Shown one piece after another: positions 48,476 through 56,900 of a stretch of DNA of 64,000 nt (the first letter of the stretch is position 1; every line of letters starts with the position of its first letter). The notes beneath the pieces were generated by a model. That model searched no databases, had not been told where the DNA came from, and saw only the letters and a program-made list of their open reading frames with translations. Made by a program: the position numbers and the translations under genes. Location of the stretch: assembly GCA_008933735.1 (NCBI GenBank), contig WBUL01000014.1, positions 1 to 64,000 of the forward strand, in the 5' to 3' direction. Source of the DNA: Anaerolineae bacterium. GTDB taxonomy: Bacteria > Chloroflexota > Anaerolineae > Aggregatilineales > J027.

Positions 48476-51400
48476 CTAGGTTTCCCTGGCAATGGATTCC
48501 GCAACGGCTTCTAACGCCAGAGCAGCCCCTTTATCCAGATGGCCTTGCAGCGCATCTGGCGCTGTTGTCTGCCTCAGCACCGGCATGAGGTTCTCGCAAT
48601 TCTGGCGCAGTTCTTGGTTATTGGCGGGATGATTGGACACAAACCCGATTATCTCTGCCGCGAGCTCGGATCGTTCTCGACGGGCAAAGATCTGCGCGTA
48701 GCTCACAAAGATCTCCAATATGAGGGGTATCATGCCAAGCGCACGTGCCATCGACAGGCTGCGTGCAAGGGTCTGGATGGCGGCGTCATCTTGCTTCATC
48801 TGAACCTGCAAGGAACCAATGTTATTGAGGGTATGTACGACACCCGACGTATCGCCGATGGATTCGCCGATTGCCAGACTTTTCCAGTAGTAATCCTGTG
48901 CGGTGTCAAATTGATTGTTCAGGTACGCGACAAATCCGAGATTGTTTAGCGTCGCGGCAAGCCCGCGTTTATCGCCCATTTCCTCTCGCAGGGCACGACT
49001 GCGTTCAAAGAACGCAAGTGAAGGATCAAACTTGCCCTGCATGGCGGTAACTGCCCCCAGATTGTTAAGGGTGCTCGACAATCCCCAGCGATCCTCCAGG
49101 GTTTCCTGAATCACAGCACTGCGTTCGTAGAACTCCTGCGCTCTGGCAACATCCCCTTTTGCCTGGTAAACATTGCCCAGATTGGAAAGACTCGCAGCGA
49201 TACCCGCTTGATCTTCCAATTTCTCCCGCAGCGCCAGGCTTTGCTGATAGTAATTTTCGGCCAGGTCGTACTGTCCTTGTTCCCATGCCACGAGTCCAAG
49301 GTAATTCTTGCTGCTGGCAATGCCAGCTTCATCGCCAATCGACTCTGCAAGCGTCTTTGCCTGCTGTGCAGCCCCTTCAGCTTCAGCGTACTGCCCCTGT
49401 TTCCAGCGTGCCCGTGCCACCCAATTCAACAACCCCACACGACGTGGATCCGTATCAGCGATCTGCGCCATACCACGTTCCAAAAGCCGATAGGCAGTGG
49501 TATATTCGGCGGTAATATTGATCTGGCGGCGTGCGACCAGGTTCAGGTAGTGGAGGTGTTTGTCCACATCCCCTGCGGCGCACCAGTGCTCCAGCAGGAC
49601 TTCGTTGTATTCCCAGTTGTCGGGATAGAGACTCTCTATTGCCCTGGCAACCCGACGATGCATCTGGGCAGATGTGTCCGCTGGTAGTTCGGCAATGAGT
49701 GTTTCCCGAATCTTATGATGGGCAAATTGCCAGTTGTCGTCCAGAACGTCGAACACCGCCGCTGCTTCGCAAGCCTGCAACCATTCACCCAAGTCGGTCT
49801 CTGGCTCACAAACACGCAGCACATCCTGGTTAATTTGCCGCCCCACGACCGCCGCCAGTTGGAGTAAGGGCTGGTATTGGGCTGGTACCGCCGCAATGCG
49901 CCGCCGCAGCAGCTCCTGCATTCCGCCCGTCAAGATTTCTTTTGGCAGGGTAAGGTCGCCCACATCAATCAGACTGCCCGCCTCTTCCGCCAACATACGC
50001 GCGGCTTCTACCATGAAAAAAGTATTGCCTTCTGTCTCCCGTGCAAGGAGCTGCACCAGTTCGGCGTTTTTGCCCTGCTTGCCGAGCATCGCAGAAGCGA
50101 GCTCGGCAATTTCCCCGGCCCCTAGCCGCTCCAGAACGATGGCGACGGCGGTTGGTAATTCCTCCGGCAGGGTTGGCTTCTCATCACTCCGGTAACTTCC
50201 CATTATCATGATAGGATAGTTAGCGATTTCCTCTTCAAACCGTTTTAGGGGCAGTATCCCTTCGTTTGTCCACTGCAAATCTTCAAGGATCAGCAGAAGC
50301 GGTTTTGTCTGGCGTCTCAGAATCTCCACCAGTACCAGCAGCAACCGATCCTGTGCCGCTTGCCCCGGCAGTTCCGGAGCATCGGGAATCTCGCGCCCCA
50401 GCAGCGTCGCAATCGTCGGCACGATTTCTTTGATTACCCCTGCTTCCAGATCGCTGATTTCGATATTCAGCACAAGCTGCGGAACAACATCGCGCCACAC
50501 CTGATACGGCAGGCCTGCGCCTTCGACTGCCTTCCCCCGCAGTACTTCTACATCAGATACCTTGCTATAGACGCGCAGCTCGTCCAGCAGGCGCGACTTC
50601 CCCACGCCGCTTTCCCCCCCGACTAAACAGATGCTTCCTTTGCCCGCTTTCGCCTGATTGATAAATCCGCTCAACTGGCTGAGTTCAGCACGCCGCCCAA
50701 CAAACTTTGCTGCCTTCAGGTAGCTCTCTCGAACCGCCATGCTCTCGCGTGGAACGGGCAAATCAAAGGTCTTATACAACTCTCGCAAGGTCGCGCGTGC
50801 ATCGCCTGGACGGTGGTTGGGAGATTTGTCGAGCAGGCGAAGGATTAAGTTGGTCAGGGGACTATAGCCCTTTGTTGATTCACTGGTGTTGTTAGCGACG
50901 ATGTTCACCACGCGCTCTGGCATCAAGGTTGTTGGTTCATCGTCGGCCGCAACATCAGTGCCCATCTTCAGGCGCACAGAGTAGTCTTCAAGCGGTGTGG
51001 CATCTGGGTCTGAGCTTAGAATGTCTTCCAACAGTTCATACTGAGTTTCCCAGCGGAAGGGATGCCGACCCGCAAAAACTTGATACGCCATTACACCAAA
51101 GGAGTACAAATCCGATTCAACCGTCGGCGGATCGCCCTGGAGCAGCTCTGGTGCCATATAAGACAGGGTGCCCACGATGCGATCTGCTCCGGTGCGGTCG
51201 TGTGCTGCCAATGCCACACCAAAGTCCAGGACTTTGACGACACCGTCAACAACAAGCACATTTCCAGGCTTCAAATCACGATGCAGGATACCATGCTGGT
51301 GCAGATATCCCAGCGCCTCCAGAACCTGCCCCAGAAGATTGATCCTGCCACTCACCGACAGATTGCTTGCAGCTTTGTCCAGCGTCTGGGCATTTTCGAG

Positions 51401-51700
51401 CAGTTGCATGGTCAGGTAGGGCTGGTCTTTGTCGAAGCTGTAGTCCAGCACGCTTACGATATGAGGATGACGCAAGCGTGCAAGAATCTGGAATTCCTGT
51501 GCCAGCGCAATATGGGGATCATGGCTGCTTTCATCCGAGTCTGGCGTCGGGGAATATACACCCGCACGCACCTTCTTGATCGCAACAGGTGTTTGTGTGA
51601 GGCGGTCATACGCTCGATACACCTCGCCCATTCCGCCCCGACCAAGGATTTCCTGTAATTCATAGCGATTTGCGATCGTGACTGAATCTGACCCTGCCAT
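48476..51700 (-). CDS. Ser/Thr protein kinase - AAA ATPase - TPR regulator
   Basis: YELQEILGRGGMGEVYRAYDRL, HRDLKPGNVLV; LVGGESGVGKSRLLDELR; TPR units LEDQAGIAASLSNLGNVYQAKGDVARAQEFYE. MAGSDSV start preferred over the upstream extension. Confidence 0.93.
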   Translation of the reverse strand: MAGSDSVTIANRYELQEILGRGGMGEVYRAYDRLTQTPVAIKKVRAGVYSPTPDSDESSHDPHIALAQEFQILARLRHPHIVSVLDYSFDKDQPYLTMQLLENAQTLDKAASNLSVSGRINLLGQVLEALGYLHQHGILHRDLKPGNVLVVDGVVKVLDFGVALAAHDRTGADRIVGTLSYMAPELLQGDPPTVESDLYSFGVMAYQVFAGRHPFRWETQYELLEDILSSDPDATPLEDYSVRLKMGTDVAADDEPTTLMPERVVNIVANNTSESTKGYSPLTNLILRLLDKSPNHRPGDARATLRELYKTFDLPVPRESMAVRESYLKAAKFVGRRAELSQLSGFINQAKAGKGSICLVGGESGVGKSRLLDELRVYSKVSDVEVLRGKAVEGAGLPYQVWRDVVPQLVLNIEISDLEAGVIKEIVPTIATLLGREIPDAPELPGQAAQDRLLLVLVEILRRQTKPLLLILEDLQWTNEGILPLKRFEEEIANYPIMIMGSYRSDEKPTLPEELPTAVAIVLERLGAGEIAELASAMLGKQGKNAELVQLLARETEGNTFFMVEAARMLAEEAGSLIDVGDLTLPKEILTGGMQELLRRRIAAVPAQYQPLLQLAAVVGRQINQDVLRVCEPETDLGEWLQACEAAAVFDVLDDNWQFAHHKIRETLIAELPADTSAQMHRRVARAIESLYPDNWEYNEVLLEHWCAAGDVDKHLHYLNLVARRQINITAEYTTAYRLLERGMAQIADTDPRRVGLLNWVARARWKQGQYAEAEGAAQQAKTLAESIGDEAGIASSKNYLGLVAWEQGQYDLAENYYQQSLALREKLEDQAGIAASLSNLGNVYQAKGDVARAQEFYERSAVIQETLEDRWGLSSTLNNLGAVTAMQGKFDPSLAFFERSRALREEMGDKRGLAATLNNLGFVAYLNNQFDTAQDYYWKSLAIGESIGDTSGVVHTLNNIGSLQVQMKQDDAAIQTLARSLSMARALGMIPLILEIFVSYAQIFARRERSELAAEIIGFVSNHPANNQELRQNCENLMPVLRQTTAPDALQGHLDKGAALALEAVAESIARET

Positions 51701-51750
51701 GCTGCAACTCCTGTGTTCGCTAGCGCCTGTGATGCACTTGGGTGTGGTGA

Positions 51751-51866
51751 TTTTCCCCTCACCCGGCTCCCCTACGGCGAGCCGTCCCGCTCCCACGCAC
51801 GCAAGGAGAGGGACAAAAAGCGCCTCTGCTCCCCGCTTGTGTGAGCTTGGGGGATGAGGGGTAAAA
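51751..51866. repeat. Intergenic CCCCTCACCC...GGATGAGGGG repeat-like element
   Basis: TTTTCCCCTCACCCGGCTCCCC ... GGGGGATGAGGGGTAAAA with complementary ends and an inner ACGGCGAGCCGT palindrome. Confidence 0.5.
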
Positions 51867-52016
51867 AGTGCATAACACGCTTTATGGATTCCAGTATATG
51901 TGAAATCGGGCATCTGGGACAATGCCTTCGTCAGCGGGGCTGTCCACACCTACCCGGAAACAACACTGACCCTCTACAGAGGGTCAGCGCGAGAACTTAC
52001 CTATCAACCTGCAAGA

Positions 52017-55000
52017 CTAGTGTTTTGTCGAATCATAGAGGGGCCCCTCACCGATTGGCACGGCGCCGCTGCCTAGATCGTGAGCAACACCCACTTCAAC
52101 CACGCCGGTGCAGGCACCGTCCGTTCCATCATAGGCCTGGAAGCGGATGTAGTACACGCGACCATTGCCCTTGGCAGCGCGTTCGGCACGCACCAGAGCC
52201 GTGCTGGTACCAATGCCGCTCGCATCAGGGCTGGTATTGCCATGACCATGGCCTTTGACGGGTTCGTCTTGCCTGATTGAAGTAATGGTAATGGTCACTG
52301 TGCCACCATCCGGATCGGTCACATTGACGATCGTCACCGGCTGCATACTGTGATCCGGCGGCCACAAGACAGGTATCAGGGGGGCAGCCAATGCACAGGT
52401 GGGTTTATCATTCACCGCGTTGACGGTTATATTGACTGTCGCTGTGACGCTGTTGACCATGCCGTCATTCGCCACATACATGAAGCTGTCCGCGCCGTAG
52501 AAATCCGGGTTGGGGGTGTAGGTGAGGTTTGGCGCAACACCGCTCAGAGTACCCTTCATGGGCTGGGCGACAACGATAAAGCTCAATACATCCCCGTCAA
52601 GGTCCGAACCGCTCAAGGTTACAGGCACTGCCACATCTTCATTCGTAACGATACTAAGGGCATTAGCAACCGGCACATCATTCACAGGATTGACTGTGAT
52701 GTTTATGGTTGCCGCAAGGCTGTTCACAATGCCGTCATTAACTATGAAGGTAAAGGCATCCGGGCCAAAGAAGTTCGCGTTGGGGGTGTAGGTAAGATTC
52801 GGCGCAGTCCCGCTCAAGACACCATAGGCTGGCTGGCTTTGCACGGTGAAGGTCAGGACGGCCCCTTCCGCATCCGATCCTGAAAGGGTAATCGCAAGAG
52901 CGGTATCTTCGTCCATCGCCAGCGACTGAGCGTTCGCCACCGGGAAGGCGTTCACCGTAATCGAAACCGTTGCAACCGCACTGCTCGCGCCGTTCGTATC
53001 AGTGACGATGTAGGTGAAGGTGTCGGTGCCCCAGACATCCACATTGGCAGTGTAGATCAGATTGGGGGCTACGCCGCTAAGCGAACCGCCGAAGGGTGTG
53101 CTGATGACCTCGTAGGAAAGGGCATCTCCATCCACATCGGTGCCAACGAGGGTCACAGGCAAGGATTCGCCAGCATTGACACTTCCTGTGATGTTCTCTG
53201 CCACCGGCGGATCGTTGACAGCCAGGATAGTGATGCTTACATCTTTAGAGACGGTGACCGTCCCATCACTTATGGATATGGTGAAACTGTCCGTACCATT
53301 GAAATCCGGGTCAGGTGTGTAGTTAACACCGGTCGCTGTCTGCACTACACTGCCGTTTGGCGGATCAGACACGTTGACAGTCACGGGATCGCCATCTACA
53401 TCATCGATATCAAACGTGATATCGACCGGGGTATCTTCATCCGTAACGACCGGGTTGATGGTAATGCTCGGAGCATCGTTGACCGCTTCGACAATAATAA
53501 TGATTGTGGCGACATTGGATGAGGCACTACCGTCGGAGGCAACATACGTGAAGCTTTCGGTGCCGTTGTAGTTCAGATTGGGGGTATAGGTGAACCCGCC
53601 ATCAGCCGCGAGGACAAATTGACCATTCGCTGGTGGGGTCACCAGCGTGGCCGTGAGGGTGTCACCCTCACTGTCGCTGTCATTTGCTAACAGTCCCTGA
53701 ACTGCCGGAACGGTCAGAACAGTATCTTCATTGACTGTGTACTCATCGTCGGCCGCGATGGGCGGTGTATTCTGCGGCACATCACAATAGAGGGGCAGGA
53801 CAGCACCTTCCAAAGAGACATTGCCCAGTGTAGTTGGATCACGCAAAGGCGGGTAGACCACGCCATTGACCTCAGGGAAAATACACGCATCGTCAAACTT
53901 GCCGAACTGTGCCAGCATCAGCGAAACCGCAGGTGCGGCAAAGGATGTTCCTGCAACATAGAATTTGGTGCCGAGTTGGTAGCCCGCACCACGCGCCATA
54001 ATATTGCCATCATGTGAGAAAAACCAGATCTGGTCGGGATTGTTACCCAGTGAGGCACTCACCGCAATCGTTTCGGGCCACCGCGCTGGGGCGAGCGGCT
54101 CGCCGGGGTAGGCTGCGCCAAGCACCGACGCCCAGGGGCGGTAGTTGCCGCTGGAAACGACTGCAACGGTGTTGTAGGGGCTGCTGGGATTCGCGCTTTC
54201 GATCAGATACCCGCGCAGCAAATCCCGGAGAGGCGAGGTATCGGTGGTGTCGTTCAGATAACCGATTATGATTTCGGGAATATCTTCGGTAGAAACGCCG
54301 GTCAATGCCAGATAATCGCCAAGATCGATCACAATCGAATCTGTGGCGCAGGTTGAAGCAATAGGCCGCGCCACCACCGAACGGGTCACACCGTCGGGCC
54401 CCTTGACCTGCCAGCGTATATCCGCGCCGTTGAACACCACCTCAAAGGCATTGGCGTGTCGCCCCGGCAGGAAGTGCGAGTTCTGCCCACGATTGGCGGG
54501 ACTCGGAATGAATTTGTTGGGTCCATTCGTGGAGATATATACCGTGCGAGCATTCGCGTTCCGGTAGCCAAAACGCGCTACATAGTTACCATTCCCGGCT
54601 TCGTAAACACATTCCAGGATGGGTTCCACAGCCTGTGTAGCGGCGGGCAGGGGGGCGCTGCACGGCGTACCGTACTTAGATGCGACGGCTGTACGCAAGA
54701 CACCGTCGGGGCCTCGAAGTTTCCAGGTGATACTCTTGTGGCCGAAAAGGACTTCAACAAAGCCTGTGTGACGCCCAACTTCAAATACTTCGGGTTGTTC
54801 GGGGTAGCTGGCTCCTATAAAAACATTGTTGTAACCGATTGCAGGGATAGTCACCGAGCGTGTGTTGTCGCTCTCAAACCCAAAACGTGCATACCGCTTG
54901 CCATTGGGAGCATGGTATACACATTCAAAAAAAGGCACGACCGGCGCGTTGGTCACTTCTGCTGAACCCTGGTTGGAGGCGTTCACGGCGGCGATAAAGG

Positions 55001-55712
55001 AGTCGAAGTTGAAACCCGTTACAGGGTCGGAACACGGGATAAACGCCAGACTCATGTTGATGGTCGTATTGGTTACACCCTGCGACCGCAGGAGCTGTAC
55101 CCGGCTGTCGATTGCATTGGCGATATTAGCGACCCGGTAGTTGATGCTTGGAGACGAGATGTCAATCGTTTCGATGCGGATGCCGGACATATTCATCGTG
55201 GCGGCAAGCTGGGTAAGCACCTCTTGAACCTCAAGCAAGTGTAGACCTTCATCCACGATGATCACCGCCGACTGCGCTTCACCGTACCCGACACCGGTTG
55301 GGAGATTAATGCTGTTGAGGAGGTCGCTAAGCCAGCTCGGATTCGCAAGGTTGTTCAGGATTTCATTGGCGACGACATTGGGGTCGGCGTAGTTCTGACC
55401 CGAAAAGTTAAAACCTTGTCCAGACAAATTGAAGCCTTGTCCCGATAGGTTAAAGCCCTGTCCCGACAGGTTGAAACCCTGTCCCGACAGGTTAAAACCC
55501 TGTCCAGAAAAATTGAAGCCTTGCCCAGAGAAATTGAAGCCCTGTCCAGAGAAATTGAAGCCTTGCCCACCGATCAGTTGGGCGGTAACGGCACATTCTG
55601 GTTGCAGAGCAAGCTGTGTACTGGAGGTTGCAGATATTTGTGATTTGCCTGGAATGAGGAGGAGTAACACACTCAATAACACAACAAGGACGTGCCCGCG
55701 ATGCTTCTTCAT
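52017..55712 (-). CDS. Secreted surface protein: heptapeptide repeats, S8-like (subtilase) region, five tandem-95/cadherin-like repeats
   Basis: Signal peptide; (GQGFN[FL]S)x8; VIIVDEG, VVSSGN, AGTSFAAPAVSLMLAQF; repeats such as SGVAPNLTYTPNPDFYGADSFMYVANDG. Confidence 0.85.
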   Translation of the reverse strand: MKKHRGHVLVVLLSVLLLLIPGKSQISATSSTQLALQPECAVTAQLIGGQGFNFSGQGFNFSGQGFNFSGQGFNLSGQGFNLSGQGFNLSGQGFNLSGQGFNFSGQNYADPNVVANEILNNLANPSWLSDLLNSINLPTGVGYGEAQSAVIIVDEGLHLLEVQEVLTQLAATMNMSGIRIETIDISSPSINYRVANIANAIDSRVQLLRSQGVTNTTINMSLAFIPCSDPVTGFNFDSFIAAVNASNQGSAEVTNAPVVPFFECVYHAPNGKRYARFGFESDNTRSVTIPAIGYNNVFIGASYPEQPEVFEVGRHTGFVEVLFGHKSITWKLRGPDGVLRTAVASKYGTPCSAPLPAATQAVEPILECVYEAGNGNYVARFGYRNANARTVYISTNGPNKFIPSPANRGQNSHFLPGRHANAFEVVFNGADIRWQVKGPDGVTRSVVARPIASTCATDSIVIDLGDYLALTGVSTEDIPEIIIGYLNDTTDTSPLRDLLRGYLIESANPSSPYNTVAVVSSGNYRPWASVLGAAYPGEPLAPARWPETIAVSASLGNNPDQIWFFSHDGNIMARGAGYQLGTKFYVAGTSFAAPAVSLMLAQFGKFDDACIFPEVNGVVYPPLRDPTTLGNVSLEGAVLPLYCDVPQNTPPIAADDEYTVNEDTVLTVPAVQGLLANDSDSEGDTLTATLVTPPANGQFVLAADGGFTYTPNLNYNGTESFTYVASDGSASSNVATIIIIVEAVNDAPSITINPVVTDEDTPVDITFDIDDVDGDPVTVNVSDPPNGSVVQTATGVNYTPDPDFNGTDSFTISISDGTVTVSKDVSITILAVNDPPVAENITGSVNAGESLPVTLVGTDVDGDALSYEVISTPFGGSLSGVAPNLIYTANVDVWGTDTFTYIVTDTNGASSAVATVSITVNAFPVANAQSLAMDEDTALAITLSGSDAEGAVLTFTVQSQPAYGVLSGTAPNLTYTPNANFFGPDAFTFIVNDGIVNSLAATINITVNPVNDVPVANALSIVTNEDVAVPVTLSGSDLDGDVLSFIVVAQPMKGTLSGVAPNLTYTPNPDFYGADSFMYVANDGMVNSVTATVNITVNAVNDKPTCALAAPLIPVLWPPDHSMQPVTIVNVTDPDGGTVTITITSIRQDEPVKGHGHGNTSPDASGIGTSTALVRAERAAKGNGRVYYIRFQAYDGTDGACTGVVEVGVAHDLGSGAVPIGEGPLYDSTKH
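55401..55568 (-). repeat. 21-nt coding tandem repeat, 8 copies
   Basis: Encodes eight consecutive GQGFNFS/GQGFNLS heptapeptides. Confidence 0.9.
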
Positions 55713-56123
55713 TTTTGCCCCCTAGCCTTGTTAGCTATACCATTCGACAAAACTCGTACCATCTTGTATTACGCCAATTATACACTTATCAAGTAGCTTA
55801 CCTTATATTACTTAAACCTGCAAGCATCTTACCGTTCGGAGTTCGTTTGAATCTGCACGGAGGGGGAAATCCGTTAGAATACCGCGCAGTCGCAAACAGT
55901 TTGTCGGACCATTGGACAGGCCACGTGCGGCGCCCATCCTATCCAGGGTGGATCTGCTATTTGCGCCATGATTGTCTTCAAAAACGATCTGTTTTAATCA
56001 AGGAAAGGGTTCTACTGGGATCACCTGCCGTCAATAGAACCCCCATCCCTCCAAACTCAAGGCTGAGGAGCTGACTATTCCCCACTTCCTATTGACGGAC
56101 TCAAGATTCTGCTTTATACTATA

Positions 56124-56139
56124 TGTGAAATTTGTCACA
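56124..56139. promoter_or_regulatory. Rex-like or CRP/FNR-like palindrome
   Basis: TGTGA-AATTTG-TCACA; extended ATGTGAAATTTGTCACAA. Confidence 0.6.
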
Positions 56140-56205
56140 ATTGCCTTTTAAAGGCCCCGCACCGATCGGCAGACTCGAAAGGGGTTCTGCTAACGTGTGG
56201 CTAGT

Positions 56206-56240
56206 GCGGCGCTGGTTGCAGCCTTGCCTGCAACAGCCGC
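56206..56240 (+). other. Leader hairpin immediately before the hyf operon
   Basis: GCGGC..GTTGCAG-CCTTGC-CTGCAAC.GCCGC, ending 12 nt before the GTG start. Confidence 0.5.
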
Positions 56241-56252
56241 TAAGGGTTTGGC

Positions 56253-56870
56253 GTGAATCACTTTGTGATTGCTGATCCGAGCCAGTGTATTGGTTGTTAT
56301 GCCTGTGTGGCAGGTTGCGTCGAGAGCCATCGCCAGGCAGGCTTACAAGCTTATCCTCGTTTGTATATCATCCATACTCCACCACACGGGACCATGCCCA
56401 TTCAGTGCCGCCATTGTGAAGAACCGGCCTGCGCGGCGGTTTGTCCGGTCAAAGCCATCTCGTACCAACGCGATTCTATTTATCTGAACGAAAGCCTGTG
56501 CATCGGTTGTAAGATGTGTGCGGTGGCCTGCCCGTTTGGGGCGATTGTTCCGGGCGGCACACCGACCCCGAAATTTGATTTCAATGTCGGACAATATACC
56601 TACCTCAATACACCCTATCAGGCGGATCCAATGTATCTGCGTGAAATTGGGTTACAGGAGCGCTTGTCTCTCTTAAATTGGGACATCGGTCAAAAAACAG
56701 TCGCGGTCAAATGTGACCTGTGTTACTTCCGCGAGGAAGGGCCAGCCTGCGTGATCGCCTGCCCACACAAAGCCCTCAGTCTGGTGGACGAACAGACCGA
56801 ACAGCCGCCAGAATTTATCGAACAGGCAAAGACATTCGCTCAACTGGAAGCGGGGGAGGCCAGGGACTAG
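56253..56870 (+). CDS. hyfA: HycB/HyfA/HydN-like 4Fe-4S ferredoxin
   Basis: CIGCYACVAGCVESH, CRHCEEPACAAVCPVKAI, CIGCKMCAVACPFGAI. Confidence 0.9.
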   Translation: MNHFVIADPSQCIGCYACVAGCVESHRQAGLQAYPRLYIIHTPPHGTMPIQCRHCEEPACAAVCPVKAISYQRDSIYLNESLCIGCKMCAVACPFGAIVPGGTPTPKFDFNVGQYTYLNTPYQADPMYLREIGLQERLSLLNWDIGQKTVAVKCDLCYFREEGPACVIACPHKALSLVDEQTEQPPEFIEQAKTFAQLEAGEARD

Positions 56871-56900
56871 GATTTAAAAGCGCGTACACTGTAGAGGAAA

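Noticed and set aside
48235-51728. Shared 13-mer TTCGCTAGCGCCT on both sides of the Ser/Thr kinase gene (48235 and 51716)
   Set aside because: A 13-bp match is expected by chance several times in 64 kb, and the flanks do not extend the identity.
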